Assembly: GCA_964542435.1 (NCBI GenBank)
Contig: CAZIVE010000048.1
Span: forward strand, 1-19,242
Direction: 5' to 3'
DNA length: 19,242 bases
From: CAZIVE01 sp964542435
GTDB taxonomy: Bacteria > Bacteroidota > Bacteroidia > Bacteroidales > Tannerellaceae
Position numbers and translations under genes: made by a program. Below the pieces are notes generated by a model. It did no database searches. It had not been told where the DNA came from and saw only the letters and a list, made by a program, of their open reading frames with translations. How positions within the stretch are numbered: the first letter of the stretch is position 1; every line of letters begins with the position of its first letter. Shown piece after piece: positions 6,780 to 14,823 of this stretch.

Positions 6780-9182
6780 TCACTGCTTTACCTCAAACAG
6801 AATCCGCTTCTCATTGCCCTCGTCATCGATGAGAGTGAGAAGATGCTTGCCTGCAGCTACCTGACAGCTCATTTCATGAGGCGATTCGGTCTCGCCAAGG
6901 TAGTTCTGGTCAATATGCCAGTAGAGGCGGGCGTCGGGACGGGCATCCGCTGCGCGAAATACGAAATGCTCCCGTTCGCCGCTGAATCCACGAGGCAGAT
7001 AGAGCACGGCGTTGTGTTCGGGATAGATGATCTCGATCTGTTTGCTCTGTTGCGTGTTGCAGCCGGGCTTGAAAGGCGGGAGAGGCTTGTAATCGATGTG
7101 GTATTCGCGGTAATAATATTCCTCCGAGGGCGGCAGCACAAACCATGAGCGGGTGATCATCTGATCTACGTCTTCGCAGGTGGCATCCACGCGCCATTGC
7201 CCGTCGTGAGAGAGATGGATCAGCTTGTGATAGGGGCAGACGGGAGAGTTGATGCCGGCTTTGGGCAGATAGAGCGTATCCACATCGGTGCAGTTGGCCG
7301 AAGCACGGTGACCACTCTGGCGGCAGATGGCCATAGGAACCAGTTCGTCGTAAGGCTCGTCAAACCAGTTGCCGTCGGGCAGGAGCGAGAAGAGGTCGAA
7401 AAGAATCGGGGCGGCGCTGCCTACGCCTGTCAATCCCGGACGTCCTTCGCCCGATGCGTTGCCACACCAGACGCCGACCACGTAGCGCGGTGTGCAGCCG
7501 ATGGCCCAGGCATCCCGTCCGCCAAAGCTCGTCCCCGTCTTCCAGGCTACGCGTTTCATGGAGGAGAACTGCTGCCAGTCGGCCTCCTCCTCCGGACGGT
7601 TGAGCGCAGACATCGCCTCGAACGTGTACCAGATGGCAGCGGAACTGAGCACGCTTGGCTGGTCGCTCAGTCTCTTGTCGAGGATGCTGGTGATGGCTTT
7701 CTTCTTTTTGACGGGGAAGGGCGTGAGCGGATGGATGTCATCGGCATCGTAGCGCCCGTTGTACGGATGGTAATGGTCCAGCACGCGTGCCATGGAGGCA
7801 TACATGCCGCTCAAATTCCAGAGTGTGCCCTCCGCACCTCCGAGGATGAGGGAGGCACCGTAATGTTCTTCTGAAAAGCGAAGCGTTGTCATGCCGCACT
7901 TTTTGAGCAATGTCATGAATCGCCCCGTGTTGTAGTCCGAAAGCATGCGGACGAGGGGAACGTTGAGGGAGCGTTCGATGGCCGTGTGGGCAGGTACGGC
8001 ACCATTGAAGGTCTTTGTAAAATTCTGGGGCGTGAAGCCGTTGATGTTAAGTGGAATGTCGGCCACGAGCATGCCTGGAAGGATTTGTCCGCTTTGCAGC
8101 ATTCCCGCATAGAGAAACGGTTTGAGAATGCTCCCCGTGCTGCGTGGCGAGGTGATGATGTCCACGTTGTAGCCGCGACTTTTGTCGCCGTTGGGCGTGA
8201 CGTTGCCTGCATAGGCCAGCACTTCGCCCGTCTCCACATCAGCGATGATGGCAGCCGCGTTGAAGATATAGTTCGAAGCATATTCCGCAGCGTAGCGGTC
8301 CACGATCTCCTGCGTGCGTTCCTGCAAAGACTGCTGCACGGAAGAGTGAATGCGTGTTCCGGGCGTGACGGCAGCGAGAGTCTGAAGCAGATGCGGCGCT
8401 TCGTCAGGCAGCGGCATGGGAGCAGCCGGAAGCAGTTCCATGCAGGCCAGTTCGTATTCGGTACGGTCGATGATGTGCCGGTGGAGCAGTTGTCCGAGCA
8501 GCTTATCCCGTTTTACCTTTAGCGCATTGCGGTTACGGCCGGGGTGAATCAGGGCAGGCGAGTTCGGAAGGACAGCCAGCGTGGCACTCTCGGCCCACGA
8601 CAGTTCGTCGGCGCTTCGTCCGAAATAACGCCAGGCCGCCGCGTCGAGTCCCACCGTATTCCCGCCGAAGGGAGCGTTCGACACATAGAGCTTCAGCAGA
8701 CTTTTCTTGGTGTGAACCGTCTCCATGTAAAGTGCCCAGTTCATCTCGATCAGCTTCTCTCGGATGTTTCGGTCGCGGTTACCTCGCGCGATGCGGGCAA
8801 GCTGCATCGTGATGGTACTGCCGCCGCTCACCACTCTGTGCTGCTGGATGTCGAGACGCAGGGCACGAGCCAGTGCCGCAAGGTCGATGCCCGGATGGTA
8901 ACGGAAGCGCCGGTCTTCGTAGGTGAGCAGACATTGCTGGAATTTGTGGGGGACCGAATCGGCGGGCGGGAAACGCCACTGTCCGTCGGGTGCGATGCGT
9001 GCTCCGAGGAGATTCCCTTCAGCCGAATAGAGAAGCGTGGAGCATCCTTCGGTAAACAGATGGTGCGGTACGGTGAGCAGTCCGCCTGTCCACCATAACA
9101 CCACGACAGCGGCTGCTCCAAGAGCAAACCGCTGCCATCTGTTTCTGTTTCTCCACCAAAGGATAACTGCCTCTCTTTTCAT
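6780..9182 (-). CDS. pbpC: Penicillin-binding protein 1C (bifunctional glycosyltransferase/transpeptidase)
   Basis: This 800-residue inner-membrane protein has a short cytoplasmic tail, one membrane helix (about 20-38), then a GT51 peptidoglycan glycosyltransferase with catalytic Glu89 in YEDRRFRYHPG and SGGSTITMQLAR (119-130). The transpeptidase follows with Ser351 and Lys354 in SILK, SLN (405-407) and KTG (548-550), so all motifs are intact. The last 90 or so residues match the PBP1C C-terminal domain (BiPBP_C). It should polymerise and perhaps cross-link glycan strands. In many bacteria pbpC sits beside an alpha-2-macroglobulin gene; here its upstream neighbours are two DUF3857/transglutaminase proteins, the nearer one 6 nt away. 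It is the last gene of the six-gene minus-strand operon. The ATG at 9182 gives a normal N terminus. Confidence 0.95.
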   Translation of the reverse strand: MKREAVILWWRNRNRWQRFALGAAAVVVLWWTGGLLTVPHHLFTEGCSTLLYSAEGNLLGARIAPDGQWRFPPADSVPHKFQQCLLTYEDRRFRYHPGIDLAALARALRLDIQQHRVVSGGSTITMQLARIARGNRDRNIREKLIEMNWALYMETVHTKKSLLKLYVSNAPFGGNTVGLDAAAWRYFGRSADELSWAESATLAVLPNSPALIHPGRNRNALKVKRDKLLGQLLHRHIIDRTEYELACMELLPAAPMPLPDEAPHLLQTLAAVTPGTRIHSSVQQSLQERTQEIVDRYAAEYASNYIFNAAAIIADVETGEVLAYAGNVTPNGDKSRGYNVDIITSPRSTGSILKPFLYAGMLQSGQILPGMLVADIPLNINGFTPQNFTKTFNGAVPAHTAIERSLNVPLVRMLSDYNTGRFMTLLKKCGMTTLRFSEEHYGASLILGGAEGTLWNLSGMYASMARVLDHYHPYNGRYDADDIHPLTPFPVKKKKAITSILDKRLSDQPSVLSSAAIWYTFEAMSALNRPEEEADWQQFSSMKRVAWKTGTSFGGRDAWAIGCTPRYVVGVWCGNASGEGRPGLTGVGSAAPILFDLFSLLPDGNWFDEPYDELVPMAICRQSGHRASANCTDVDTLYLPKAGINSPVCPYHKLIHLSHDGQWRVDATCEDVDQMITRSWFVLPPSEEYYYREYHIDYKPLPPFKPGCNTQQSKQIEIIYPEHNAVLYLPRGFSGEREHFVFRAADARPDARLYWHIDQNYLGETESPHEMSCQVAAGKHLLTLIDDEGNEKRILFEVKQ

Positions 9183-9188
9183 CCGTCC

Positions 9189-10790
9189 TTATTTAACGGA
9201 AAGCAGGATCGTATTGTTTGTCGTCGTGAACCATTCGGATACGATCGTGCGCAGAGCAGCATATTCTGCCGGCGTAAATTGCATCTGGTTCAGTTTGATC
9301 TTGCGGACGACGGTAACGGTGTTGCCCTCTTTCGTCACACTGCGTGAGATACTTCCGAAGGGCTTCGTTATTTCTCGGTTCGTAGCCGGCGTGATCAGTT
9401 CCATGCCTGAAGGCAGATCGATGGTGTAGGTCACGGTCTCGTCGAGTTCAGTGGGCAGTTCGAAAGTCTGCGTCCGTTCCGAATTGAGACGACTCATGCC
9501 CCAACTGTCGATGCCCTTTCCCGCAGCTGGCAGATCGACTACGAGGTAACCGTTCTCTGCTTTCGAAGCATCCGCCTTTACCTCCATCTGTTCATTGACA
9601 ATGACAGGGGTTGTAGGCATCTGAATCTCTTCACCGGCCAGAGTGAAGTATTTGTCCAAGGCTCCGCGATGGATAAAGGTAGGCTCATCCGTGACGACCG
9701 GAGCGAGAAACTGTGTCTGCCCGTCAATATTTACACGTACCAGGAAATGGCGGATGGAACTTAGTCCTTCAGCCTCAGGATTGAGGTTGGCAGGTACGTT
9801 GACTACCACATCGTTCTTGATGCCGACTGCATCGAGCATGGTAGAGAGCATCTGCGTCTTCTCTGCAATCGTTCCGTAGGCTGTACGCTGTACCTCTTCG
9901 GCATCTCTCAGCGCGAAACCGGCATGAGGTAGTGTAACGCGAACCGTTGCCAGGTCATTGACTACGTAATTCTGAATCTTCTGGATCTTGTCCTTGTCGG
10001 ATGTGGCTTTCTCTGTGAGATATTCGGCATTTGTACGGCTGCCGTAAGATTTGGAAGCAGCGAAGCGTTTGTTCATCTCTGCAAGTGCCTCCTTGAATGA
10101 TCCGAAAGTGGTGGCAGTCAGATGCGGTACGTCATCAGCGTTGATGGCGAGAAAGCCCTCGCGTGACGAAGCCGGAACGTTGGTCAAGTTCCATTTGTAA
10201 CTATGCATGCTGTTGCTCGAGCTCTCTGTGCATTTGACAGCAGAACCTGCAAGCTGATAGTTGAGCTTCTTCCCTTCGGGAACGTTGATCGTAACAGAAT
10301 AACTGCTGACGGGAGAGGTCTCTTGCAGCATCTCGTTGATGTCGAGGGCGGACAGATAGCCGGCCTTCGTGGTAATGGTGTAATCGAGATAGATGGTGGC
10401 TCCGATTTCGAGGCCTGTATGTACGACGACCATCTCTTTGAGGTGATTGAATCCAGGGGCATCTACAGCCTCGTAAGGAAGAGACTCTACAAATGCATTG
10501 GCCGGCGTCTTGACGATGTTACCGTCCTTCTGCTTGGTGTAAGATTCGTTGATGGTCAGTTTCTGCTGCAAGGGATTATAGATGATGAAGCTTTCGCCGT
10601 AAATGTTGTGCATGGCGTTGTAGGTATAGAGCGTCATCTCCGAAACGCAGCGGAACTCCTGGCTGCCGTCGGCACGGAGCGTCCATGTCTTTTCAATCTT
10701 CGAGAAGTTCGCTTCCGAATTCGCTGCGAATCCCGTCGTGACAAAGGCAATGAGCAGGAGCAGCGTAAAGAAATATCTTGATGTCTTCAT
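9189..10790 (-). CDS. Secreted DUF3857 protein with a degenerate (probably inactive) transglutaminase-like domain
   Basis: This 533-residue protein has a signal peptide (FFTLLLLIAFVTTGFAAN, likely cut after FAA) and the same general layout as the 644-residue protein upstream: an N-terminal beta-rich DUF3857-like domain, a transglutaminase-like core and a C-terminal beta domain. In the core, YGTIAEKTQMLSTMLDAVGI aligns with the active-site helix of transglutaminases, but the Cys position is Ile308. The His is kept (His348 in SIRHF), while the LDPT Asp is Ala363 in FLAPV. Two of three catalytic residues are thus missing at the right spacing (40 and 15 residues, against 39 and 16 in the neighbour). 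It probably is a pseudoenzyme with a binding or partner role at the envelope. It lies 12 nt after the active paralogue and 6 nt before pbpC. The function is unknown. Confidence 0.8.
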   Translation of the reverse strand: MKTSRYFFTLLLLIAFVTTGFAANSEANFSKIEKTWTLRADGSQEFRCVSEMTLYTYNAMHNIYGESFIIYNPLQQKLTINESYTKQKDGNIVKTPANAFVESLPYEAVDAPGFNHLKEMVVVHTGLEIGATIYLDYTITTKAGYLSALDINEMLQETSPVSSYSVTINVPEGKKLNYQLAGSAVKCTESSSNSMHSYKWNLTNVPASSREGFLAINADDVPHLTATTFGSFKEALAEMNKRFAASKSYGSRTNAEYLTEKATSDKDKIQKIQNYVVNDLATVRVTLPHAGFALRDAEEVQRTAYGTIAEKTQMLSTMLDAVGIKNDVVVNVPANLNPEAEGLSSIRHFLVRVNIDGQTQFLAPVVTDEPTFIHRGALDKYFTLAGEEIQMPTTPVIVNEQMEVKADASKAENGYLVVDLPAAGKGIDSWGMSRLNSERTQTFELPTELDETVTYTIDLPSGMELITPATNREITKPFGSISRSVTKEGNTVTVVRKIKLNQMQFTPAEYAALRTIVSEWFTTTNNTILLSVK

Positions 10791-10802
10791 ATTCTTACGG
10801 TA

Positions 10803-12737
10803 TTAATTGTGAATGATGATGTAGTCTCCGTAGCTCTTGTGCATATTGACAGCCGTACGGAATCCCTGCCAGTCGCTTGCTTCATAAACGCGTTTCTTCA
10901 GCGCCAGCTTCTGATGCAGTGTCAGTTTGTTTCCCTGCTGTGAGAGTGATCCGTTGAAGTCGGCGGCACCGCTCTGATAACTGTCGCTACGTGCCTTGCC
11001 TTCCATACTGAATCCCTTCGGCAATGTCAGCGTTTCGTCCAGTTCGACCAGACGTGAGCAGCCATCCTTGAATCCGAAGTCTCTATTCTTGAGATCTGTG
11101 TTGATGCGCAGGTAACTCTTCACCTGATCGTAGAGATGGTTCATGACCATCGGACGGAAGTAAAGCAGATTGCCGTCGCGTACGGCATATTCAGGAATCT
11201 CGTAGGAGAAGGTGATCTTGATGGGAGCAGCCTGATAGTTCTTCGGATCCTTTCCGTAATCTACTTTAGTAAGACGAGCCTTCGGTGAGACGTTGAGCAG
11301 CTGTCCTTCGAGGGTGGACTGCCATGAGGTCATCCATCCGCGTGTAAAGATGCTGCGGACGTTGCTGTCGGACTGTCCTTCGGCTGAGATAGTGAAGGTT
11401 CCTTTCAGTGTGCCGTTGGCATCCAGCTGATTGTTGGCTTTGATACGTACGTAATGGTTTTCGGGATCGGAGAGAGGCGTGACGCGCAGATCCGAACTTT
11501 CGGGAATGCCCGGCAGATAATTCTGCTGCTGTTCGGCGCTACTCCACAATTCACGGCAGAAGGGAACCCACGTTGGATCGAGCGGCATATAGGTGCCGTT
11601 AGAGAGTTTGACGACGCAGACGCAATGGTTGAAATGGTCCGCTGGAATACTCTCTACGCGACTGCCGGCCATGGTCATTGCCGGGAAGGCTTGGAATCCT
11701 GCCATGCGGAGGAAGGAGATCAATGAGCCAGCGATATCCTTGCAGACGCCGCAACGATCGGTGTAATCCATCTTCAGATTGTGAAGCGTGTAACCTTCGC
11801 CTTTACCCATCGAGATACCCGAGTAACGGATGTTGTCAGCCACCCAATGTGTGAGGACGGCGATCTTCTCCATTTCGGTCTTCTTGCCGGCGATCAATTC
11901 GTTCACCTTCTTCTGAGCCTCGGGAATAGCCTTAAAGCTTCCGTAGTCTTCGTTCACCTTGTTAAACCAAAGCGATTTGTCCTGCCACTTCGGTGTGGAG
12001 GAGAGCATCAGTTTCTGAGCGGCGTCGTAGAAGTCCACCATGTTCGGTTCGCTCTTGACAGGCTTCATGTTGTCCATAGCGAAGGTATAGACTTTGGCGT
12101 TGTTCTCGTAACGCATTGACGATGCGCAATCGCCCTGATAGAACTGATATTGTATCTCTTTATCCATCGGAATGGTCAGGCGATAGACTTTACGGACGGT
12201 AGGTTCGGTAGCCCAGAACGGCACGATGTCGTAAAACTGTCCGCGCATCGGAGGAATGAAGCGGCTGTCGTCTTCCTGAGCTTCAGCCAGCAGAGCGTAT
12301 GTGAAACCTTTCTTAGCAATCTTATATTCAATGATATCTCCCGGGTTGAGTTGTCCCACTTCAATCATGATCTGACGCGCACCCCAGTAAATCATACGAG
12401 CCGGAGCAACATAATCGCAAGCCTGTGTGACGTCGAGGTTGATGACGTCGCCATTGGCACGGTAGAGTGTGACGTAGTTGAACTCAGCGTGAGCAGTCAG
12501 CGGATCATAATCGTACTTGATGACGCGGTTGGCAAGAGCCCCTTTAGAAGTTAGGATCTCAATCTTTTTGCATACAGCAAATGTCCCGCTTCCATTGTCG
12601 TCAACAGAGACTGCCGTACTGTCGAGCAGTTCTACGGCATTGCTTCCGGGATAACGACTGATGTCGGAGGCCGCGTTCTGTCCGAAGAGCGCACCTGAAC
12701 AAAGAAGCGTAAGGAGAGTCAGTGATAATTGTTTCAT
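10803..12737 (-). CDS. Secreted DUF3857 and transglutaminase-like protein with intact catalytic triad
   Basis: This 644-residue protein has a signal peptide (SLTLLTLLCSGALFGQ). The Cys there is preceded by Leu, so it is not a good lipobox. A DUF3857 domain covers about the first 230 residues. The transglutaminase-like core then holds Cys332 in RCGVCKD, His371 in FNHCVCVV and Asp387 in PLDPTW, a complete Cys-His-Asp triad. A C-terminal beta-rich domain follows. Members are periplasmic or surface proteins of Bacteroidetes, and the core could act as a thiol peptidase or acyl transferase; the substrate is not known. It lies 5 nt after menE and 12 nt before an inactive paralogue, with pbpC next, so a role in envelope or peptidoglycan-linked protein processing is a reasonable inference. 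Confidence 0.86.
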   Translation of the reverse strand: MKQLSLTLLTLLCSGALFGQNAASDISRYPGSNAVELLDSTAVSVDDNGSGTFAVCKKIEILTSKGALANRVIKYDYDPLTAHAEFNYVTLYRANGDVINLDVTQACDYVAPARMIYWGARQIMIEVGQLNPGDIIEYKIAKKGFTYALLAEAQEDDSRFIPPMRGQFYDIVPFWATEPTVRKVYRLTIPMDKEIQYQFYQGDCASSMRYENNAKVYTFAMDNMKPVKSEPNMVDFYDAAQKLMLSSTPKWQDKSLWFNKVNEDYGSFKAIPEAQKKVNELIAGKKTEMEKIAVLTHWVADNIRYSGISMGKGEGYTLHNLKMDYTDRCGVCKDIAGSLISFLRMAGFQAFPAMTMAGSRVESIPADHFNHCVCVVKLSNGTYMPLDPTWVPFCRELWSSAEQQQNYLPGIPESSDLRVTPLSDPENHYVRIKANNQLDANGTLKGTFTISAEGQSDSNVRSIFTRGWMTSWQSTLEGQLLNVSPKARLTKVDYGKDPKNYQAAPIKITFSYEIPEYAVRDGNLLYFRPMVMNHLYDQVKSYLRINTDLKNRDFGFKDGCSRLVELDETLTLPKGFSMEGKARSDSYQSGAADFNGSLSQQGNKLTLHQKLALKKRVYEASDWQGFRTAVNMHKSYGDYIIIHN

Positions 12738-12742
12738 AAACG

Positions 12743-13774
12743 TTATTGTTTAGTATTGATCAGTTTTTCAGCAATCTTGCGGCAGGCCGTTCTGTCGATC
12801 TTCCCGTTGGGAGTCTGCGGAATATGTTGCGTCGTCAGTATCCGTTTGGGACGTTCATATTTCGTGAGGCTTTTCATGAACAGGTCGTTTGTCAGATTCG
12901 TAGCATCCGTTTTTTCTATGAGCAGTACGACAGCTTCACCTAAAGCGGCGTCTTTTACTGCAGTAATCGCAAAGTTAGAAGAAATATCGGAACGTAGTTT
13001 ACGCTCCACCTCTTCTATCTGTATTTTTATTCCGCCACTGCATATAATATTGTCCCTACGACCGGAGATGGTAAAGCTGCCGTCAGGGTAAATCGTTGCG
13101 ATATCGTTGGTGTGGACAGCTTCTTTGGCCACGAGCGGAGCATCGATGACAAGCGTCTGCTCGTCCGACAGCGAAAGATGGACGGAAGGGAATGGTATGT
13201 AATGATCTGAAGCCTCCTTGCCGCTGAGTCTTCTCAAGGCGATGTGCGACAAGGTCTCTGTCATGCCATACGTGGAATAGACGGCATGGGGGAATGTATG
13301 AAGTTTCTCTTCAAGCGCTTTGTCGATGGCTCCTCCACCGATGATCAGCCGTTCAATCTGCTTCAGTCTCTTTGTCTCTTCGTCATCTTCCAACGTGTGG
13401 AACACCTGCAGCGGAACCATGGCAGCAAACTGTATGGATTGGCCTAACTCTCTCAGCGGATGACTGGATGGCGTGACGGCAATCAGGTTCATTGAACGTT
13501 CCAAGGCTCTTACTATTATCATCTTTCCGGCTATGAAATCGAGCGGCATGCAAAGAAGAGCTGTGTCTTCCGCTTTCAATTGAAGGAAGTCGCAGGTGAT
13601 TCGTGCACTGTTGCGCATACGCTGCTTCTCCACCAACATCTCTTTGGGTTTCCCTGTCGAACCGGAAGTGTGTACCTTTATATATAGGGAGTCATTTTCC
13701 CATTCGTTGAGGAAATGTTCCAGATCGTTCTTGAAAGATTCCGAAGCCTGCGACGTGTCGATACTTATGCTCAT
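12743..13774 (-). CDS. menE: o-Succinylbenzoate-CoA ligase, short form
   Basis: MenE activates o-succinylbenzoate with ATP and CoA in menaquinone synthesis, in the cytoplasm. The 343-residue protein carries the adenylate-forming motifs: TSGSTGKPK (36-44), YGMTE (169-173), HTNDIA (221-226), GRRDN (238-242) and Lys325 in NGKIDR near the C terminus. It is shorter than the usual 450-490 residues, lacking much of the N-terminal subdomain before the P-loop, which is the normal Bacteroidetes form as far as I know. I chose the ATG at 13774 because it overlaps the menC stop as ATGA (4 nt); a start at 13804 would overlap menC by 34 nt. The product of menC is its substrate, so the two are probably translationally coupled. 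No menF, menD or menB is in the window. Confidence 0.92.
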   Translation of the reverse strand: MSISIDTSQASESFKNDLEHFLNEWENDSLYIKVHTSGSTGKPKEMLVEKQRMRNSARITCDFLQLKAEDTALLCMPLDFIAGKMIIVRALERSMNLIAVTPSSHPLRELGQSIQFAAMVPLQVFHTLEDDEETKRLKQIERLIIGGGAIDKALEEKLHTFPHAVYSTYGMTETLSHIALRRLSGKEASDHYIPFPSVHLSLSDEQTLVIDAPLVAKEAVHTNDIATIYPDGSFTISGRRDNIICSGGIKIQIEEVERKLRSDISSNFAITAVKDAALGEAVVLLIEKTDATNLTNDLFMKSLTKYERPKRILTTQHIPQTPNGKIDRTACRKIAEKLINTKQ

Positions 13775-14811
13775 ATCTGTGGCGTGATGTGCGGATCGAA
13801 CCAAAGTTCATCCCCTTTGACGCTCAGCGGAAGGTCAATGTTGTCGGTGAAAAGGGCTCCGGTACCCAACCCTTGCGGCATTAGATTACCGAGCGTAGCA
13901 CACCATTGCGCGATGGCATTCAGTCCTATGTTCGATTCCAACGCCGAAGTAATCCACCATCCGATGTGTTGGCGATGGGCCTCTTCGATCCATTCTGTAC
14001 AGCCGTTGATGCCGCCGTGCAGCGATGGCTTGAGCACGATATACTGTGGCCGGATCTGATCCAGCAGCCGATGTTTCTTCAGCGGATTGATCACACCGAT
14101 CAGTTGCTCGTCCAATGCGATGGGAATAGGTGACTCTTCGCAGATCCATGCATATCGTTCCATGTCGTCAGTCATGATCGGTTGCTCAATGGAATGGATG
14201 TCCAATTCTGCAAGCCGATAGATGTTTTGCAGGGCTTGACTGATGGAGAATCCGCCGTTCGCATCCACGCGCAGTTCGACATCGTTGATGGAATGATCTT
14301 TTCGGATCAGTTTGAGAAGTTTGATTTCCTCTTCAAAGTCTATAGCTCCGATCTTTACCTTGATGCAGCGGAATCCTTGACTCAGCTTCTCATCAATGCG
14401 AAGCAGCATCTCTTTGTAAGTGCCCATCCAGATGAGTCCGTTGATCTGAATGCCCTGTTCACCGCGAGAGAAGGGTGAATCCCAAAGGCGGAATCTGCCT
14501 CTCTGATAATGCTGCAGAGCTGTCTCCAGTCCGAAAAGAACGGAAGGATAAGGACGAAGCGCTTCAAAGTCTATCTTTCCTGATTGTTCGAAATCCCTGC
14601 AAGCTTTCTGCAGAATCTCGTCGTAGTTCGGAATCCAATCGCAGCTGAGCTTTTCCATCGGAGCACATTCGCCAATGCCGAAGCGGTCGGGATGTTCGTC
14701 GCTGGTAAGTTTGAGATAATAGACGTCTCTTGTCTTATAGACGCCTCTTGAAGTTCCTGCCGGCTGTTTGAAGTGCAGCTGGCGTTTCGTTATTTGTATA
14801 TGATAGGACAT
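13771..14811 (-). CDS. menC: o-Succinylbenzoate synthase
   Basis: MenC dehydrates SHCHC to o-succinylbenzoate in menaquinone synthesis. The 346-residue protein is of the enolase superfamily, with the catalytic pair Lys151 and Lys153 in KVKIG, the metal ligands Asp183 (VDANGG), Glu209 (SIEQP) and Asp234 (ALDEQ), and the second catalytic Lys261 in VLKPS. All key residues are present, and the order KxK, D, E, D, K is that of the MLE/OSBS subgroup. The sequence could in principle be a dipeptide epimerase or related enzyme, but overlap with menE settles the call. It lies 12 nt after the glycosidase-like gene, so it seems to be co-transcribed with it. The ATG at 14811 is the clear start. Confidence 0.93.
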   Translation of the reverse strand: MSYHIQITKRQLHFKQPAGTSRGVYKTRDVYYLKLTSDEHPDRFGIGECAPMEKLSCDWIPNYDEILQKACRDFEQSGKIDFEALRPYPSVLFGLETALQHYQRGRFRLWDSPFSRGEQGIQINGLIWMGTYKEMLLRIDEKLSQGFRCIKVKIGAIDFEEEIKLLKLIRKDHSINDVELRVDANGGFSISQALQNIYRLAELDIHSIEQPIMTDDMERYAWICEESPIPIALDEQLIGVINPLKKHRLLDQIRPQYIVLKPSLHGGINGCTEWIEEAHRQHIGWWITSALESNIGLNAIAQWCATLGNLMPQGLGTGALFTDNIDLPLSVKGDELWFDPHITPQI

Positions 14812-14823
14812 GATTGTAATGTT

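Noticed and set aside
7197..7874. A 225-codon plus-strand open frame within pbpC, with others at 7986-8522 and 8544-9098
   Set aside because: All lie antisense to a gene with complete PBP1C motifs, and their translations are Arg/Gly/Val-rich with no recognisable family.
13775..13804. Upstream start of menE at 13804
   Set aside because: It would overlap menC by 34 nt, whereas the ATG at 13774 gives a classic 4-nt ATGA overlap.
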